Part shown: piece after piece, positions 50,183-59,503 of the stretch
Position numbering within the stretch: the first letter of the stretch is position 1
Layout of the letters: the number at the start of each line of letters is the position of its first letter
Assembly: GCA_963821235.1 (NCBI GenBank)
Contig: CAWGCS010000001.1
Coordinates: 1,736,001-1,800,000 of the forward strand
Reading direction: 5' to 3'
Source: CTSoil-043 sp963821235
GTDB lineage: Bacteria; Chloroflexota; Limnocylindria; Limnocylindrales; CSP1-4
Length of the DNA stretch: 64,000 bases
Program-made: the position numbers and the translations under genes
Notes under the pieces: generated by a model
Seen by the model: the letters and a program-made list of their open reading frames with translations, nothing else
Told to the model about the DNA's origin: nothing
Databases searched by the model: none

Positions 50183-51685
50183 ATGGAGCGCCTGGAGCAG
50201 GAGGCAGAGCGCCTCGAGGGAGCGATCTGGGGCCACCTCGTCGGCGACGCCCTGGGGGTGCCCTACGAGCTCCGCGACCCGGGGTCGATCGGAGAGGTCG
50301 TCTTCGGGGCCACCGGCACGCACGGCCAGCCGCCCGGGACCTGGAGCGACGACGGGGCGCTCATGCTGGCCCTCCTCGACTCGCTCGTCGCCTGGGACGG
50401 GGAGGGCAGCCGCGCCTTCGTCCGCTTCGACCTCGCCGACCAGGGTCGCCGGATCCGCGCCTGGTACGACGAGGGCGCCTACACGCCCGACGGCGACGGC
50501 CGCTTCGACGTCGGCGGGGCGACGCGCACCGCCATCCACGCCCTCGGCAACGGCGTCCCGGCCGAGGCGGCCGGGAGCGTCGTGAGCGGCGCCCTCGGCA
50601 ACGGCTCGCTGATGCGGATCCTGCCGGTCGCCCTCGCCGGGCGTGAGTGGGACGACGCGACCCTCGTCCGCTGGGCCGCCGCCGCCTCGGCGGTGACCCA
50701 CGGCGAGCCTCTGGCGAGGGCGGCCTGCGCGCTCTACGTGCTGCTGGCGAAGGGGCTCCTCGATCGGCCCGACGATCCGGCGGCGGCGATGGCCCGCGCG
50801 TCCCGGGCGCTCCGCGACCACACGGTCGGCACGGCCCTCGAGGCGGCCGCCGCGGACCTCCTCGCCTGGGACCGCCGGACGGGCGGCGGGCACGTCGCCG
50901 ACTCGCTCTGGTCCGCCTGGGGGGCGCTCGAGGGCGGCACCTCGTACGGTGAGACCGTCGTGCGAGCCGTCCGCCACGGCCACGACACGGACACGACCGC
51001 GGCCGTCGCCGGCGGCCTGGCCGGCATCCGCTGGGGCATCGGCGGGATCCCCCCGGCCTGGCTGGCGGCGATGCGCGGGCGCGACGTGGCCGGCCCGCTC
51101 GTCGACCGGCTCCTCGTCGAGGGCGGCTGGCGCACCTCGACGACGAGCCCGCTGCGGGTCGACTGGGTGTCTCTCGACGACGTCCCCGGCTTCGCCGGCA
51201 CCGACGGGGCGGTCGGGATGACGCTCCTCCCCGGCAAGAGGCGCCTCGGCTACAGCGGGCCGCACTGGCGCGACCCGGTGGCCGATGCGCGGCGCCTCCG
51301 GGCGGTCCACGGCTGCACGACCCTGCTGCTGCTCGTCGAGGACGTCGACCTCGAGATGAGCCGCGCATGGGGCACCGTCCCGGCCCTCGAGGCGGCGGGC
51401 ATCCGCGTCGTCCGGCACCCGATTCCCGACAGGGGCATCCCGCCGGACCCGCTGGCGTTCCGGGCGACCCTCGACGACGTCATCGGCCGGATTCGGGCCG
51501 GGGAGCGGGTCGTGGTCGCCTGCCGGGGCGGCCTGGGACGGACCGGGACCGCCGTCGCGGCGCTCCTCGTGGACGGCGGGGTGGCCCCCGACGGGGCGAT
51601 CGCCCGCGTCCGGGCGGCCCGGCCGGGCACGATCGAGCAGCAGGTCCAGCAGCGATTCGTCCGCGACTGGGCCCGCGGAGGGTGA
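50183..51685 (+). CDS. ADP-ribosylglycohydrolase fused to a dual-specificity phosphatase
   Basis: The 500-residue protein has two domains. The N-terminal about 300 residues form an ADP-ribosylglycohydrolase: GAIWGHLVGDALGVPYE, TWSDDGALMLALLDSL, NGSLMRILPVAL and RHGHDTDTTAAVAGGLAGI, with the Mg-binding Asp residues. The C-terminal part is a cysteine phosphatase of the CDKN3/DSP kind with PIPDRGIPPD (general acid) and the P-loop VACRGGLGRTGTA (Cys447, Arg453). It may reverse ADP-ribosylation and dephosphorylate the same or a linked target. It starts 14 bases after the transposase stop, using AGGAGC at the IS edge as its ribosome site, and is followed by ribokinase after four bases. Confidence 0.88.
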   Translation: MERLEQEAERLEGAIWGHLVGDALGVPYELRDPGSIGEVVFGATGTHGQPPGTWSDDGALMLALLDSLVAWDGEGSRAFVRFDLADQGRRIRAWYDEGAYTPDGDGRFDVGGATRTAIHALGNGVPAEAAGSVVSGALGNGSLMRILPVALAGREWDDATLVRWAAAASAVTHGEPLARAACALYVLLAKGLLDRPDDPAAAMARASRALRDHTVGTALEAAAADLLAWDRRTGGGHVADSLWSAWGALEGGTSYGETVVRAVRHGHDTDTTAAVAGGLAGIRWGIGGIPPAWLAAMRGRDVAGPLVDRLLVEGGWRTSTTSPLRVDWVSLDDVPGFAGTDGAVGMTLLPGKRRLGYSGPHWRDPVADARRLRAVHGCTTLLLLVEDVDLEMSRAWGTVPALEAAGIRVVRHPIPDRGIPPDPLAFRATLDDVIGRIRAGERVVVACRGGLGRTGTAVAALLVDGGVAPDGAIARVRAARPGTIEQQVQQRFVRDWARGG

Positions 51686-51689
51686 CGGC

Positions 51690-52715
51690 ATGACCCGCGG
51701 TCGGGTGATCGTGGTCGGGTCGGTCAACGTCGATCTCGTCGTCGTCGCCCCGCGGCTGCCGGCCCCGGGCGAGACCGTGACGGGCGGCGACGTCGCCCGC
51801 CACCACGGCGGGAAGGGGGGCAACCAGGCGGTGGCGGCGGCCCGAATGGGGGCGGACGTCTCCTTCGTGGGCGCCGTGGGGAGGGACGACTTCGGGGCGG
51901 CGGCCCGCGCGGCCCTGGCGGCGGAGGGGGTAGACACCGCCCACCTGGGGGCGGCGGAGCGGCCGACTGGGGTGGCCCTGATTATCGTGGACCACGCTGC
52001 GGAGAACCTGATCGCGGTCGCGCCGGGCGCCAACGAGACCGTCGAGCCGACGGCCGTGGAGGAGGCCCTCGCGGCGCTGGCGATCGGGCCGGCGGACGTC
52101 GTTCTCGCCTGCCGGGAGATCCCTCCCCCAGCCGTCCGGGCGGCCCTGGCTGCGGCACGGGCGGCCGGCGCCACGGCGATCCTCAACCCCGCCCCGGCGG
52201 ACGGCCTCACCGTCGTCGACGCGACGATGGCCGGCGTGCTGACCCCCAACGAGCGCGAGCTGGAGCTCCTGGCGGCCTCGACCGGGCTGGCGATCGCGGC
52301 GGGAGCTTCGGTGGCGGCGGGCCGGGCCGAGGTGGTGGCGGGCGGGGCGGAGTCGGCCGCGCGACACCTGCTCGCGACCGGCCGACCCGGCCGGTCCGTC
52401 GTCGTCACCCTCGGCGCCGCCGGCGCCCTCGTCGTTCCCGACGGGGGACCAGCCTTCGCGGTGCCCGCCGTCCGGGTGGCACCCGTCGACACGACCGGCG
52501 CCGGCGACACGTTCAACGGCGCCCTCGCGGCCGGCCTGGCCGCCGGGCTCCCGCTCGCGGACGCCGCTCGCCGCGCGGTCGCCGCGGCCGGGCTCTCGAC
52601 CACGCGCCCGGGAGCCCGGGGCGGGATGCCCTCGGCGGCCGAGGTCGACGCGTTCCTCGCCGGAGCTCGACCCGGGGATCGCCCGACCCGGCGGATCGGC
52701 GGGCCCGCCACCTGA
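51690..52715 (+). CDS. rbsK: Ribokinase
   Basis: The 341-residue PfkB kinase has the N-terminal VVGSVNVDLVVVAPRLPAPG, GGKGGNQAVAAARMGADVSF, GVALIIVDHAAENLI (ribokinase-like), TPNERELELLA, and the catalytic DTTGAGDTFNGALAAGLA. It phosphorylates ribose at O5; released ADP-ribose or ribose from the upstream hydrolase would be a sensible source. It follows that gene after four bases, suggesting an ADP-ribose/ribose salvage pair. It converges with the cation antiporter gene. Confidence 0.88.
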   Translation: MTRGRVIVVGSVNVDLVVVAPRLPAPGETVTGGDVARHHGGKGGNQAVAAARMGADVSFVGAVGRDDFGAAARAALAAEGVDTAHLGAAERPTGVALIIVDHAAENLIAVAPGANETVEPTAVEEALAALAIGPADVVLACREIPPPAVRAALAAARAAGATAILNPAPADGLTVVDATMAGVLTPNERELELLAASTGLAIAAGASVAAGRAEVVAGGAESAARHLLATGRPGRSVVVTLGAAGALVVPDGGPAFAVPAVRVAPVDTTGAGDTFNGALAAGLAAGLPLADAARRAVAAAGLSTTRPGARGGMPSAAEVDAFLAGARPGDRPTRRIGGPAT

Positions 52716-52777
52716 CCGGCGCGCCGCCGCGCCCCTCGGGGGCCGGTCGGCCGCCCGGCCAGCGCGCCTCAGCGGCC

Positions 52778-53902
52778 TCACGCGGGATCGCTGACGCCCG
52801 ACGTCCCGTCTGCCCCGGCGCGTCGGCCCGCGATCCACTCGCGCCCGGCGAAGGCGAAGAGCAGGACCCCGGCGGCCGGCGCCGCGCCCAGGATGAGGAT
52901 CCGCCCGAACCCGTCGGCAGCCGGGTCCCCCATGGCCACGAGGACCAGGTACCCGAGGTAGGCGACGTAGAACCCGAGGAGGAGCGCCGCCTCGCGGCGG
53001 TCTACGCGAGCCCCCGTGTAGAGGATGGGGAGGCAGGCGACCGCCGCCGCCACCATGAGCGGCAGGTCGACGGCGAGCAAGGACGGCGAGACGGCCAGCG
53101 GGGCGGGCGAGACGACGGCAGTCGCGCCGAGGACCATGAGGATGTTGAAGATGCAGCTGCCGACGACGTTGCCGACGGCGATGTCGCGGTGGCCGCGCAG
53201 GCCGGCCAGAACCGAGGTGGCGATCTCCGGCAGCGACGTCCCGACGGCGACGATCGTCAGGCCCACCACGATCTCCGGGATGCCGAGCGTGGTCGCCACC
53301 GCCACCGCACCGTCGACGATCCAGCGCGCCCCCAGCAGGAGCATCGCGAGCCCGATCGCGACGAGGGCCAGGTTGGCGGCCGCCGCTCGCGCGCCCCGTC
53401 CGGCGCCGACGCCGAACTCGGCGGCGAACTCGGCCCTGACGATCGCCGCCTCGCGGCGGCTCGAGCGGACGAGGAAGGCGGTGTAGGCGACGATCCCGCC
53501 GACGAGCAGGATCCCCTCCAGCCGGTCGATCTGGTGGCCCAGGGCCATGAGCCACAGGAGGGCCGAGGCCGCGATCATCAACGGCACCTCGCGGCGGACG
53601 ATGCGCATCCCGGTCACAACCGGAGCCAGGAGCGCTGCCAGCGCGAGGACCAGGAGGACGTTGGCGATGTTGCTGCCGACGACGTTGCCGAGGGCGATGT
53701 CGGCCTGGCCGGCTACCGCCGAGGAGATCCCGACGGCGAGCTCCGGCGCGCTCGTCCCGAAGGCGACGACCGTCAGCCCGACGACGAGCGGGCTGACCCC
53801 GAGGGTGGTGGCGAGCCGGCTCGCCCCGCGGACCAGGACCTCGGCGCCACCGACGAGGGCTGCCAGCCCGACGACGAAGAGCAGGAGCGTGATCGGGTCC
53901 AC
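52778..53902 (-). CDS. Calcium/sodium (CaCA) antiporter, YrbG type
   Basis: The 374-residue membrane protein has about ten helices and the two inverted alpha repeats of CaCA exchangers: GLTVVAFGTSAPELAVGIS with GNVVGSNIANVLLVLAL, and GLTIVAVGTSLPEIATSVL with GNVVGSCIFNILMVLGA. The acidic residues in these repeats bind Ca2+ and Na+ or H+. The GTG start has TAGGAT six bases ahead and no ribosome site. Confidence 0.93.
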   Translation of the reverse strand: MDPITLLLFVVGLAALVGGAEVLVRGASRLATTLGVSPLVVGLTVVAFGTSAPELAVGISSAVAGQADIALGNVVGSNIANVLLVLALAALLAPVVTGMRIVRREVPLMIAASALLWLMALGHQIDRLEGILLVGGIVAYTAFLVRSSRREAAIVRAEFAAEFGVGAGRGARAAAANLALVAIGLAMLLLGARWIVDGAVAVATTLGIPEIVVGLTIVAVGTSLPEIATSVLAGLRGHRDIAVGNVVGSCIFNILMVLGATAVVSPAPLAVSPSLLAVDLPLMVAAAVACLPILYTGARVDRREAALLLGFYVAYLGYLVLVAMGDPAADGFGRILILGAAPAAGVLLFAFAGREWIAGRRAGADGTSGVSDPA

Positions 53903-53908
53903 GCCCTG

Positions 53909-53914
53909 ATCCTA
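53909..53914 (-). promoter_or_regulatory. -10-like TAGGAT six bases before the antiporter start
   Basis: On the minus strand TAGGAT is followed by exactly six bases and the GTG start at 53902. No Shine-Dalgarno sequence precedes the GTG apart from the GGA inside the box. It is consistent with a leaderless transcript. Confidence 0.5.
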
Positions 53915-53996
53915 CCCGGACCACCGGGCCGCCAGCGCAGCGTGGCCGGTGATTCGGCGTCATCGCCCTGTCACGCGATCCCGGCGACAATGGGGT

Positions 53997-55592
53997 ATGA
54001 CCGAGCTGCCAGTCCCCATCGCGAAGGCCGCCGCCGCCGGCGTCGCCGCGGGCGGGGCCGCCATCGCCGCCGCCGAGCTGGCGGCGGGCCTGCTGCCGGG
54101 CGCTCCCTCGCTCGTCGTCGCGATGGGCGACCTGCTCGTCGCGCTCCAGCCGCCCGGCGCGAAGGACCTCGTCATCGGCCTCTTCGGAACGAACGACAAG
54201 GTGGCGGTGAACCTGCTCGTGCTCGGCGTGGCGCTCGCGCTCGGAGGGTTGTTCGGCGTCGTCGCTCGGCGGTCCTGGCCCGCGGCGGTCGCCGGCTTCT
54301 CCGTGGTGGGCGCCGTGCTGGTGGCCGCATCGCTCCGGGAGCCGCTGGTGACGATGGCGCTCGCGATCCTCGTCCCGGTGGCGGCGGTCGCGATCGCGGT
54401 CCAGCTGCTGGCGATGCTGCTGCGTCTCGCGGCGCCGGTCGCCGATTCGCAGGCGTTCGGGTCGACCGCCGAGGGGTCGCTCGCGACGATGCCCGATTGG
54501 CATCGCCGTCGCTTCCTCCTCTCGAGCGCGGGGATCGCCCTGGCTTCGCTCGCGGCCGGGCTCGCCGGCCGGCGGCTGCTCGATGCCACCGAAGCCGTGC
54601 CGGGCTCCGCCGGCGGTGGAGGGGACGACTCGGCGGGCAGCGTGCTCCCCGCCCCGGCTGAGCCGGCGCCGCCCATCACGGCCGAGTCGACGCTCGACGT
54701 CGCGGGCCTGACGCCGCTCGTCGTCCCCAACGGGGACTTCTATCGGATCGACACCGCGCTCGTGTTCCCCCGGATCGACGTCGCCTCGTGGAGGCTCACC
54801 GTGAAGGGGATGGTCGATCGTGAGGTCGAGCTGGGCTACGGCGACCTGCTCGACCTCCCCAGCTTCGAGCAGTACGTCACCATCGCCTGCGTCTCCAACG
54901 AGGTCGGCGGCAACCTCGTCGGGAACGCGAAGTGGCAGGGCGTCCACCTTCGCGAGGTGCTCGCGATGGCGGGCGTGAAGCCCGGGGCGACGCAGATCGT
55001 CGGCCGGTCCGTCGACGGCTTCACGGTCGGCTTCCCGACCGCCTGGGCGATGGATCCGGCCCGCGACCCGATGATCGCCATCGGCATGAACGGCGTGCCC
55101 CTGCCCGTCGCCCACGGCTACCCCGCGCGCCTCATCGTCCCCGGTCTCTACGGGTACGTGAGCGCCACCAAGTGGCTCGAGGAGATCGAGCTCACGACGC
55201 TGGAGGCCTTCGACGCCTACTGGGTGCCGCTCGGCTGGGCCAAGGAGGCGCCGATCCTGACGCAGTCGCGGATCGACGTCCCGCGGCAGGGCGCCCGGGT
55301 GCCGCTCGGGCGTGTCGCGGTCGGCGGCGTCGCCTGGGCTCCCGACCGGGGCGTGGCAGCGGTCGAGGTTCGGGTCCAGGGCGGCGACTGGCAGCGGGCG
55401 ACCATCTCGACGCCGCTCTCGAACGCCACCTGGGTGCAGTGGCGGTTCGACTGGGACCCGCCGGCGCCCGGGATCTACGAGCTGGCGGTGCGGGCGATCG
55501 ACGGGACGGGCGCCGTCCAGGAGGAGCGGTCCACGCGGCCGGCGCCCGACGGGGCCCGCGGCTACCACTGGCTGACCGTCCAGGTCGCCTGA
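53997..55592 (+). CDS. Membrane-anchored sulfite-oxidase-like molybdopterin oxidoreductase
   Basis: The 531-residue protein has about four N-terminal membrane helices (residues about 10-145), a twin-arginine-like HRRRFLLSSAGIALASLAAG, and an oxidoreductase molybdopterin domain. The molybdenum-ligating Cys298 lies in YVTIACVSNEVGGNLVGNAK; GRSVDGFTVGFPTAWAMDP and YPARLIVPGLYGYVSATKWL follow. A C-terminal Ig-like dimerisation domain (PRQGARVPLGRVAVGGVAW) completes it. It probably oxidises a small sulfur or other compound outside the membrane; no heme subunit is adjacent. A GACAAT box lies five bases before the ATG. Confidence 0.88.
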   Translation: MTELPVPIAKAAAAGVAAGGAAIAAAELAAGLLPGAPSLVVAMGDLLVALQPPGAKDLVIGLFGTNDKVAVNLLVLGVALALGGLFGVVARRSWPAAVAGFSVVGAVLVAASLREPLVTMALAILVPVAAVAIAVQLLAMLLRLAAPVADSQAFGSTAEGSLATMPDWHRRRFLLSSAGIALASLAAGLAGRRLLDATEAVPGSAGGGGDDSAGSVLPAPAEPAPPITAESTLDVAGLTPLVVPNGDFYRIDTALVFPRIDVASWRLTVKGMVDREVELGYGDLLDLPSFEQYVTIACVSNEVGGNLVGNAKWQGVHLREVLAMAGVKPGATQIVGRSVDGFTVGFPTAWAMDPARDPMIAIGMNGVPLPVAHGYPARLIVPGLYGYVSATKWLEEIELTTLEAFDAYWVPLGWAKEAPILTQSRIDVPRQGARVPLGRVAVGGVAWAPDRGVAAVEVRVQGGDWQRATISTPLSNATWVQWRFDWDPPAPGIYELAVRAIDGTGAVQEERSTRPAPDGARGYHWLTVQVA

Positions 55593-55655
55593 CCCGCTCC
55601 TTGGTTGAGAACCGATTGGCGGCCGCCGACGTAGCGGGGGTTGGAGGACCCATCG

Positions 55656-55787
55656 ATGATCGTCGTGCGCCAGATCCGTTCAGCCACGCTCCGGCTGCCT
55701 CTCGGACGCCTGATCCTGCTGCTGCCGCTGCTGGTGACCATCCTCGCGGCGTGTGGTCCGGGCCGTGGCGGAGGCCCCGCCTACTGA
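55656..55787 (+). CDS. 43-residue lipoprotein
   Basis: A very short frame encodes a basic start (MIVVRQIRSATLRLPLGR), a hydrophobic core (LILLLPLLVTILAAC) ending in a lipobox LAAC at residues 30-33, and only ten residues after the Cys (GPGRGGGPAY). GGAGG lies nine bases before the ATG. It follows the molybdoenzyme gene by 63 bases on the same strand. It may be a small membrane-tethered accessory or a signal-only lipopeptide; function unknown. Confidence 0.6.
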   Translation: MIVVRQIRSATLRLPLGRLILLLPLLVTILAACGPGRGGGPAY

Positions 55788-55841
55788 CCGCGGGATCACG
55801 CGTGCCCGGCGGGCACTTCCGGGGGCGTCATACGACCCTGG

Positions 55842-56025
55842 TCACACCTCGAGGCCGCTGGTGACGGTGATGGCGGCAACCCCACCGAGCACGAGCCGCC
55901 CCGCCCACGCCGGGGGCGATGTCGCACGGGCGGCGCACCGGAGTGCGACCACGAGCCCGACAGCCATGGGGCGATCGCCAGGCCGTAGCCGGCCACGGCG
56001 ATCAGCCACGGAACGGTCACGGAGC
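55842..56025 (-). pseudogene. Possible frameshifted small membrane protein remnant
   Basis: Two overlapping minus-strand frames read like one hydrophobic protein. One gives VTVPWLIAVAGYGLAIAPWL, the other MAVGLVVALRCAARATSPPA then GRLVLGGVAAITVTSGLEV and a stop at 55842. Joining them needs one frameshift near 55967. This is the only content I can suggest for the 285-base gap 55788-56072, and it could be chance. Confidence 0.2.
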
Positions 56026-56072
56026 CGGATCCGTCGCGTGCCAGGCAGCGAGCGGGAGCGGGCGGCAGCTGG

Positions 56073-56285
56073 CTATGCGCCCAGCGCGCGCCTCGCCTGG
56101 TCGAACTCCTCCCGCGTGATCTCACCCCGTGCCAGGCGTTGCTGGAGCGCCTCGAGCCCGAGCTCGGCCTCGAGGCGACGCCGCGGGCCGAAGGCCGCCC
56201 GGGTGAGCCGGGTGATCACGACGTAGAGCACCGCGACGGCGGCGGCGAAGGCCGCCACGCCGAGGACGATCGGCCCGAGGTCCAT
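56073..56285 (-). CDS. Small SHOCT-domain membrane protein
   Basis: The 70-residue protein has one membrane helix (IVLGVAAFAAAVAVLYVVIT) and a C-terminal SHOCT motif (LEALQQRLARGEITREEFDQ then ARRALGA). SHOCT segments are short oligomerisation or tethering elements of unknown role. GAAGGAGACGACG precedes the ATG. The 225 bases between it and the tRNA hold nothing I recognise. Confidence 0.75.
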   Translation of the reverse strand: MDLGPIVLGVAAFAAAVAVLYVVITRLTRAAFGPRRRLEAELGLEALQQRLARGEITREEFDQARRALGA

Positions 56286-56510
56286 CGTCGTCTCCTTCGC
56301 CCATCAGGGCAGGTGCTGCTCGAACATCGACCCGGGCTCGGGTTGCCGTTCGCGCGGGCGTGGCCGTCCGCGCGGAACGCCTCGGCGAGCTGATCAGGGG
56401 AGCGTCTCCGGGGGTGCTCACGCATCGCGTCGCTCCCACACGAGACTTCAACGGAGACGCCCAGGGGAGCGCTTCACGCTGGCGCGGGACGCGGGTGATC
56501 GGCAGGGAGT

Positions 56511-56585
56511 TGGCTGGCGAGGAAGGATTCGAACCTTCAATCCCCTGATCCAGAGTCAGGTGCCTTACCGTTAGGCCACTCGCCA
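56511..56585 (-). tRNA. tRNA-Gln (anticodon CTG)
   Basis: The minus strand folds into a cloverleaf. The acceptor arm is TGGCGAG/CTCGCCA (U1-A72, as in other tRNA-Gln). The anticodon arm is CCTGA-CTCTGGA-TCAGG, giving anticodon CTG. The T-loop is TTCGAAT, the discriminator base G, and CCA is encoded. It lies 128 bases downstream of glnS on the same strand. Confidence 0.95.
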
Positions 56586-56670
56586 GCGGTGGGCCCGTCA
56601 GCGTGCGCACGGGCCGCGATCTCGACCGAGATCGGCGCGGGGAGCCGATCGGGGCTGCCGCGCCGGCCGG

Positions 56671-56699
56671 ATTGTACCCCAATCGCCGCGCGCCGCTCA
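56671..56699 (-). promoter_or_regulatory. Possible tRNA-Gln promoter
   Basis: On the minus strand TACAAT (56676-56671) is preceded, 17 bases upstream, by TGAGCG, a weak -35. It lies between the glnS stop and the tRNA and could give the tRNA its own transcript with a leader of roughly 80 bases. Confidence 0.4.
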
Positions 56700-56713
56700 G
56701 CGGGCACGGTCGG

Positions 56714-58408
<1,695 letters not shown>

Positions 58409-58599
58409 GTGGCGGCGACTCCCCGCTCGTCGCTCACCGAGACGCGGCTCGCGCGACGAACAGCTCTAGCGCGGCACTCAGGCCATGGCGGACGCGTCGA
58501 TGGTGCCGGTCGCAGGGATCGTTCCGAAGGACGTTGGAACGACAGCATCTTAGCGGTTCGCCCGCGGCGGATCGCCGACCGGGCGAGCGCACGCGAAGG

Positions 58600-59118
58600 C
58601 TAGCGCCGGCTGCGGTGGTAGCGCTCCATCAGGTCGACGACCGCCGCGCGCGCCTCGGCCCACTCCGGCTGGTCGCCCAGGACCGTCGCGCCACTGCCCC
58701 AGCGGGCGAGCTGCGTCATCGCCGTCACGATCGCGTCGTGACGTGAGGCCCGCGTCCGCCCGGCCTCCACGACGCCGGTCACGAGGTAGCGGCGGACGAG
58801 GTCGAAGGGTGCCCGCCAGCGTCCGATCCGGACCCGGTCGCCCTCCCGCAGCGACTCGAGCCACTCGTCGTCCCCGACCGGCGCGCGATCGTGCTCGGCG
58901 AGGTGGAGGACGAGCGAGACCCGGCGGCCCGACATGAGCGGCGACGGCATCAGGCCGTCGGGGTCCGCCTCGCGGTAGCAGAGCGGGCAGACCGGGAGCT
59001 CCGCGTCCTCGCGGGGCCGGGTCCCGAACGGCAGGCCACAGCGCCCGCAGACGGCGGCGCCCGGTCGACGGGCGACGGTCCCGCACTGGAGGCAGGCGGG
59101 GAGGGGACCGATGGCCAC
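58600..59118 (-). CDS. Zinc-ribbon protein of unknown function
   Basis: The 172-residue protein carries a double zinc ribbon at the N-terminus: CLQCG and CGRCG, then CPLCYREADPDG. An alpha/beta region follows (MSGRRVSLVLHLAEHDRAPV, ESLREGDRVRIGRW) and it ends in a helix MERYHRSRR. I do not recognise the family. The start is read as GTG at 59118, eight bases after the stop of a small upstream frame. No ribosome site is obvious. The 190-base gap to glnS shows no feature. Confidence 0.55.
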   Translation of the reverse strand: MAIGPLPACLQCGTVARRPGAAVCGRCGLPFGTRPREDAELPVCPLCYREADPDGLMPSPLMSGRRVSLVLHLAEHDRAPVGDDEWLESLREGDRVRIGRWRAPFDLVRRYLVTGVVEAGRTRASRHDAIVTAMTQLARWGSGATVLGDQPEWAEARAAVVDLMERYHRSRR

Positions 59119-59125
59119 GGCTGGG

Positions 59126-59296
59126 CTAGAAGACGGGGTGCCCGAAGGGCGGGCGGGCGTGGAGGAAGGCGTGGTCGGCCCCGGCGCCGAGGTCCTCCAC
59201 GGCAATGGTTCGAGCCGCGTGGACCCCGGGGCAGCCGTCGGCGACGTCAGCCGAAGGCGCGGTCACGAGGCGCCCACGGAAGGCTCCCCAGCGCAT
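59126..59296 (-). CDS. Small hypothetical protein upstream of the zinc-ribbon gene
   Basis: The 56-residue frame (MRWGAFRGRLVTAPS... to ...ARPPFGHPVF) has a strong G/C bias at third codon positions, like real genes here, and ends eight bases before the zinc-ribbon start. I recognise no domain. It could be a real short gene, a coupled leader peptide, or the eroded end of a longer gene. The rest of the gap up to 59503 holds no feature I can support. Confidence 0.3.
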   Translation of the reverse strand: MRWGAFRGRLVTAPSADVADGCPGVHAARTIAVEDLGAGADHAFLHARPPFGHPVF

Positions 59297-59503
59297 GCCG
59301 CGGCGTGCCGGCAGGATCGCGGAGGTCCGGCGGGTTCTCTGGGTCACCGGGCTATGCTCGCCGGAGGCGGTGCACCGGCGCAATGGCCCGGGGGTCCGGG
59401 GGGACGATCGTCATGGTCCGCCCGCCGCGCTGCGACGCTCCCGACCCGGGCGTCCGGCGGATGCCTCACCATGGGTGGGCCGCCGATCGCTGCGAGGACC
59501 CAG

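Noticed and set aside
51480..55568. A 1362-codon minus-strand open frame
   Set aside because: It lies across ribokinase, the antiporter and the molybdoenzyme; its Arg/Pro/Gly-rich sequence is a shadow of GC-rich coding DNA.
56360..56548. Plus-strand open frame ending AGEEGFEPSIP
   Set aside because: This is the well-known artefact of reading through a tRNA; the tRNA-Gln gene lies underneath.
56122..56682. Minus-strand open frame containing GSNPSSP
   Set aside because: Again a translation of the tRNA-Gln gene; no conserved protein.
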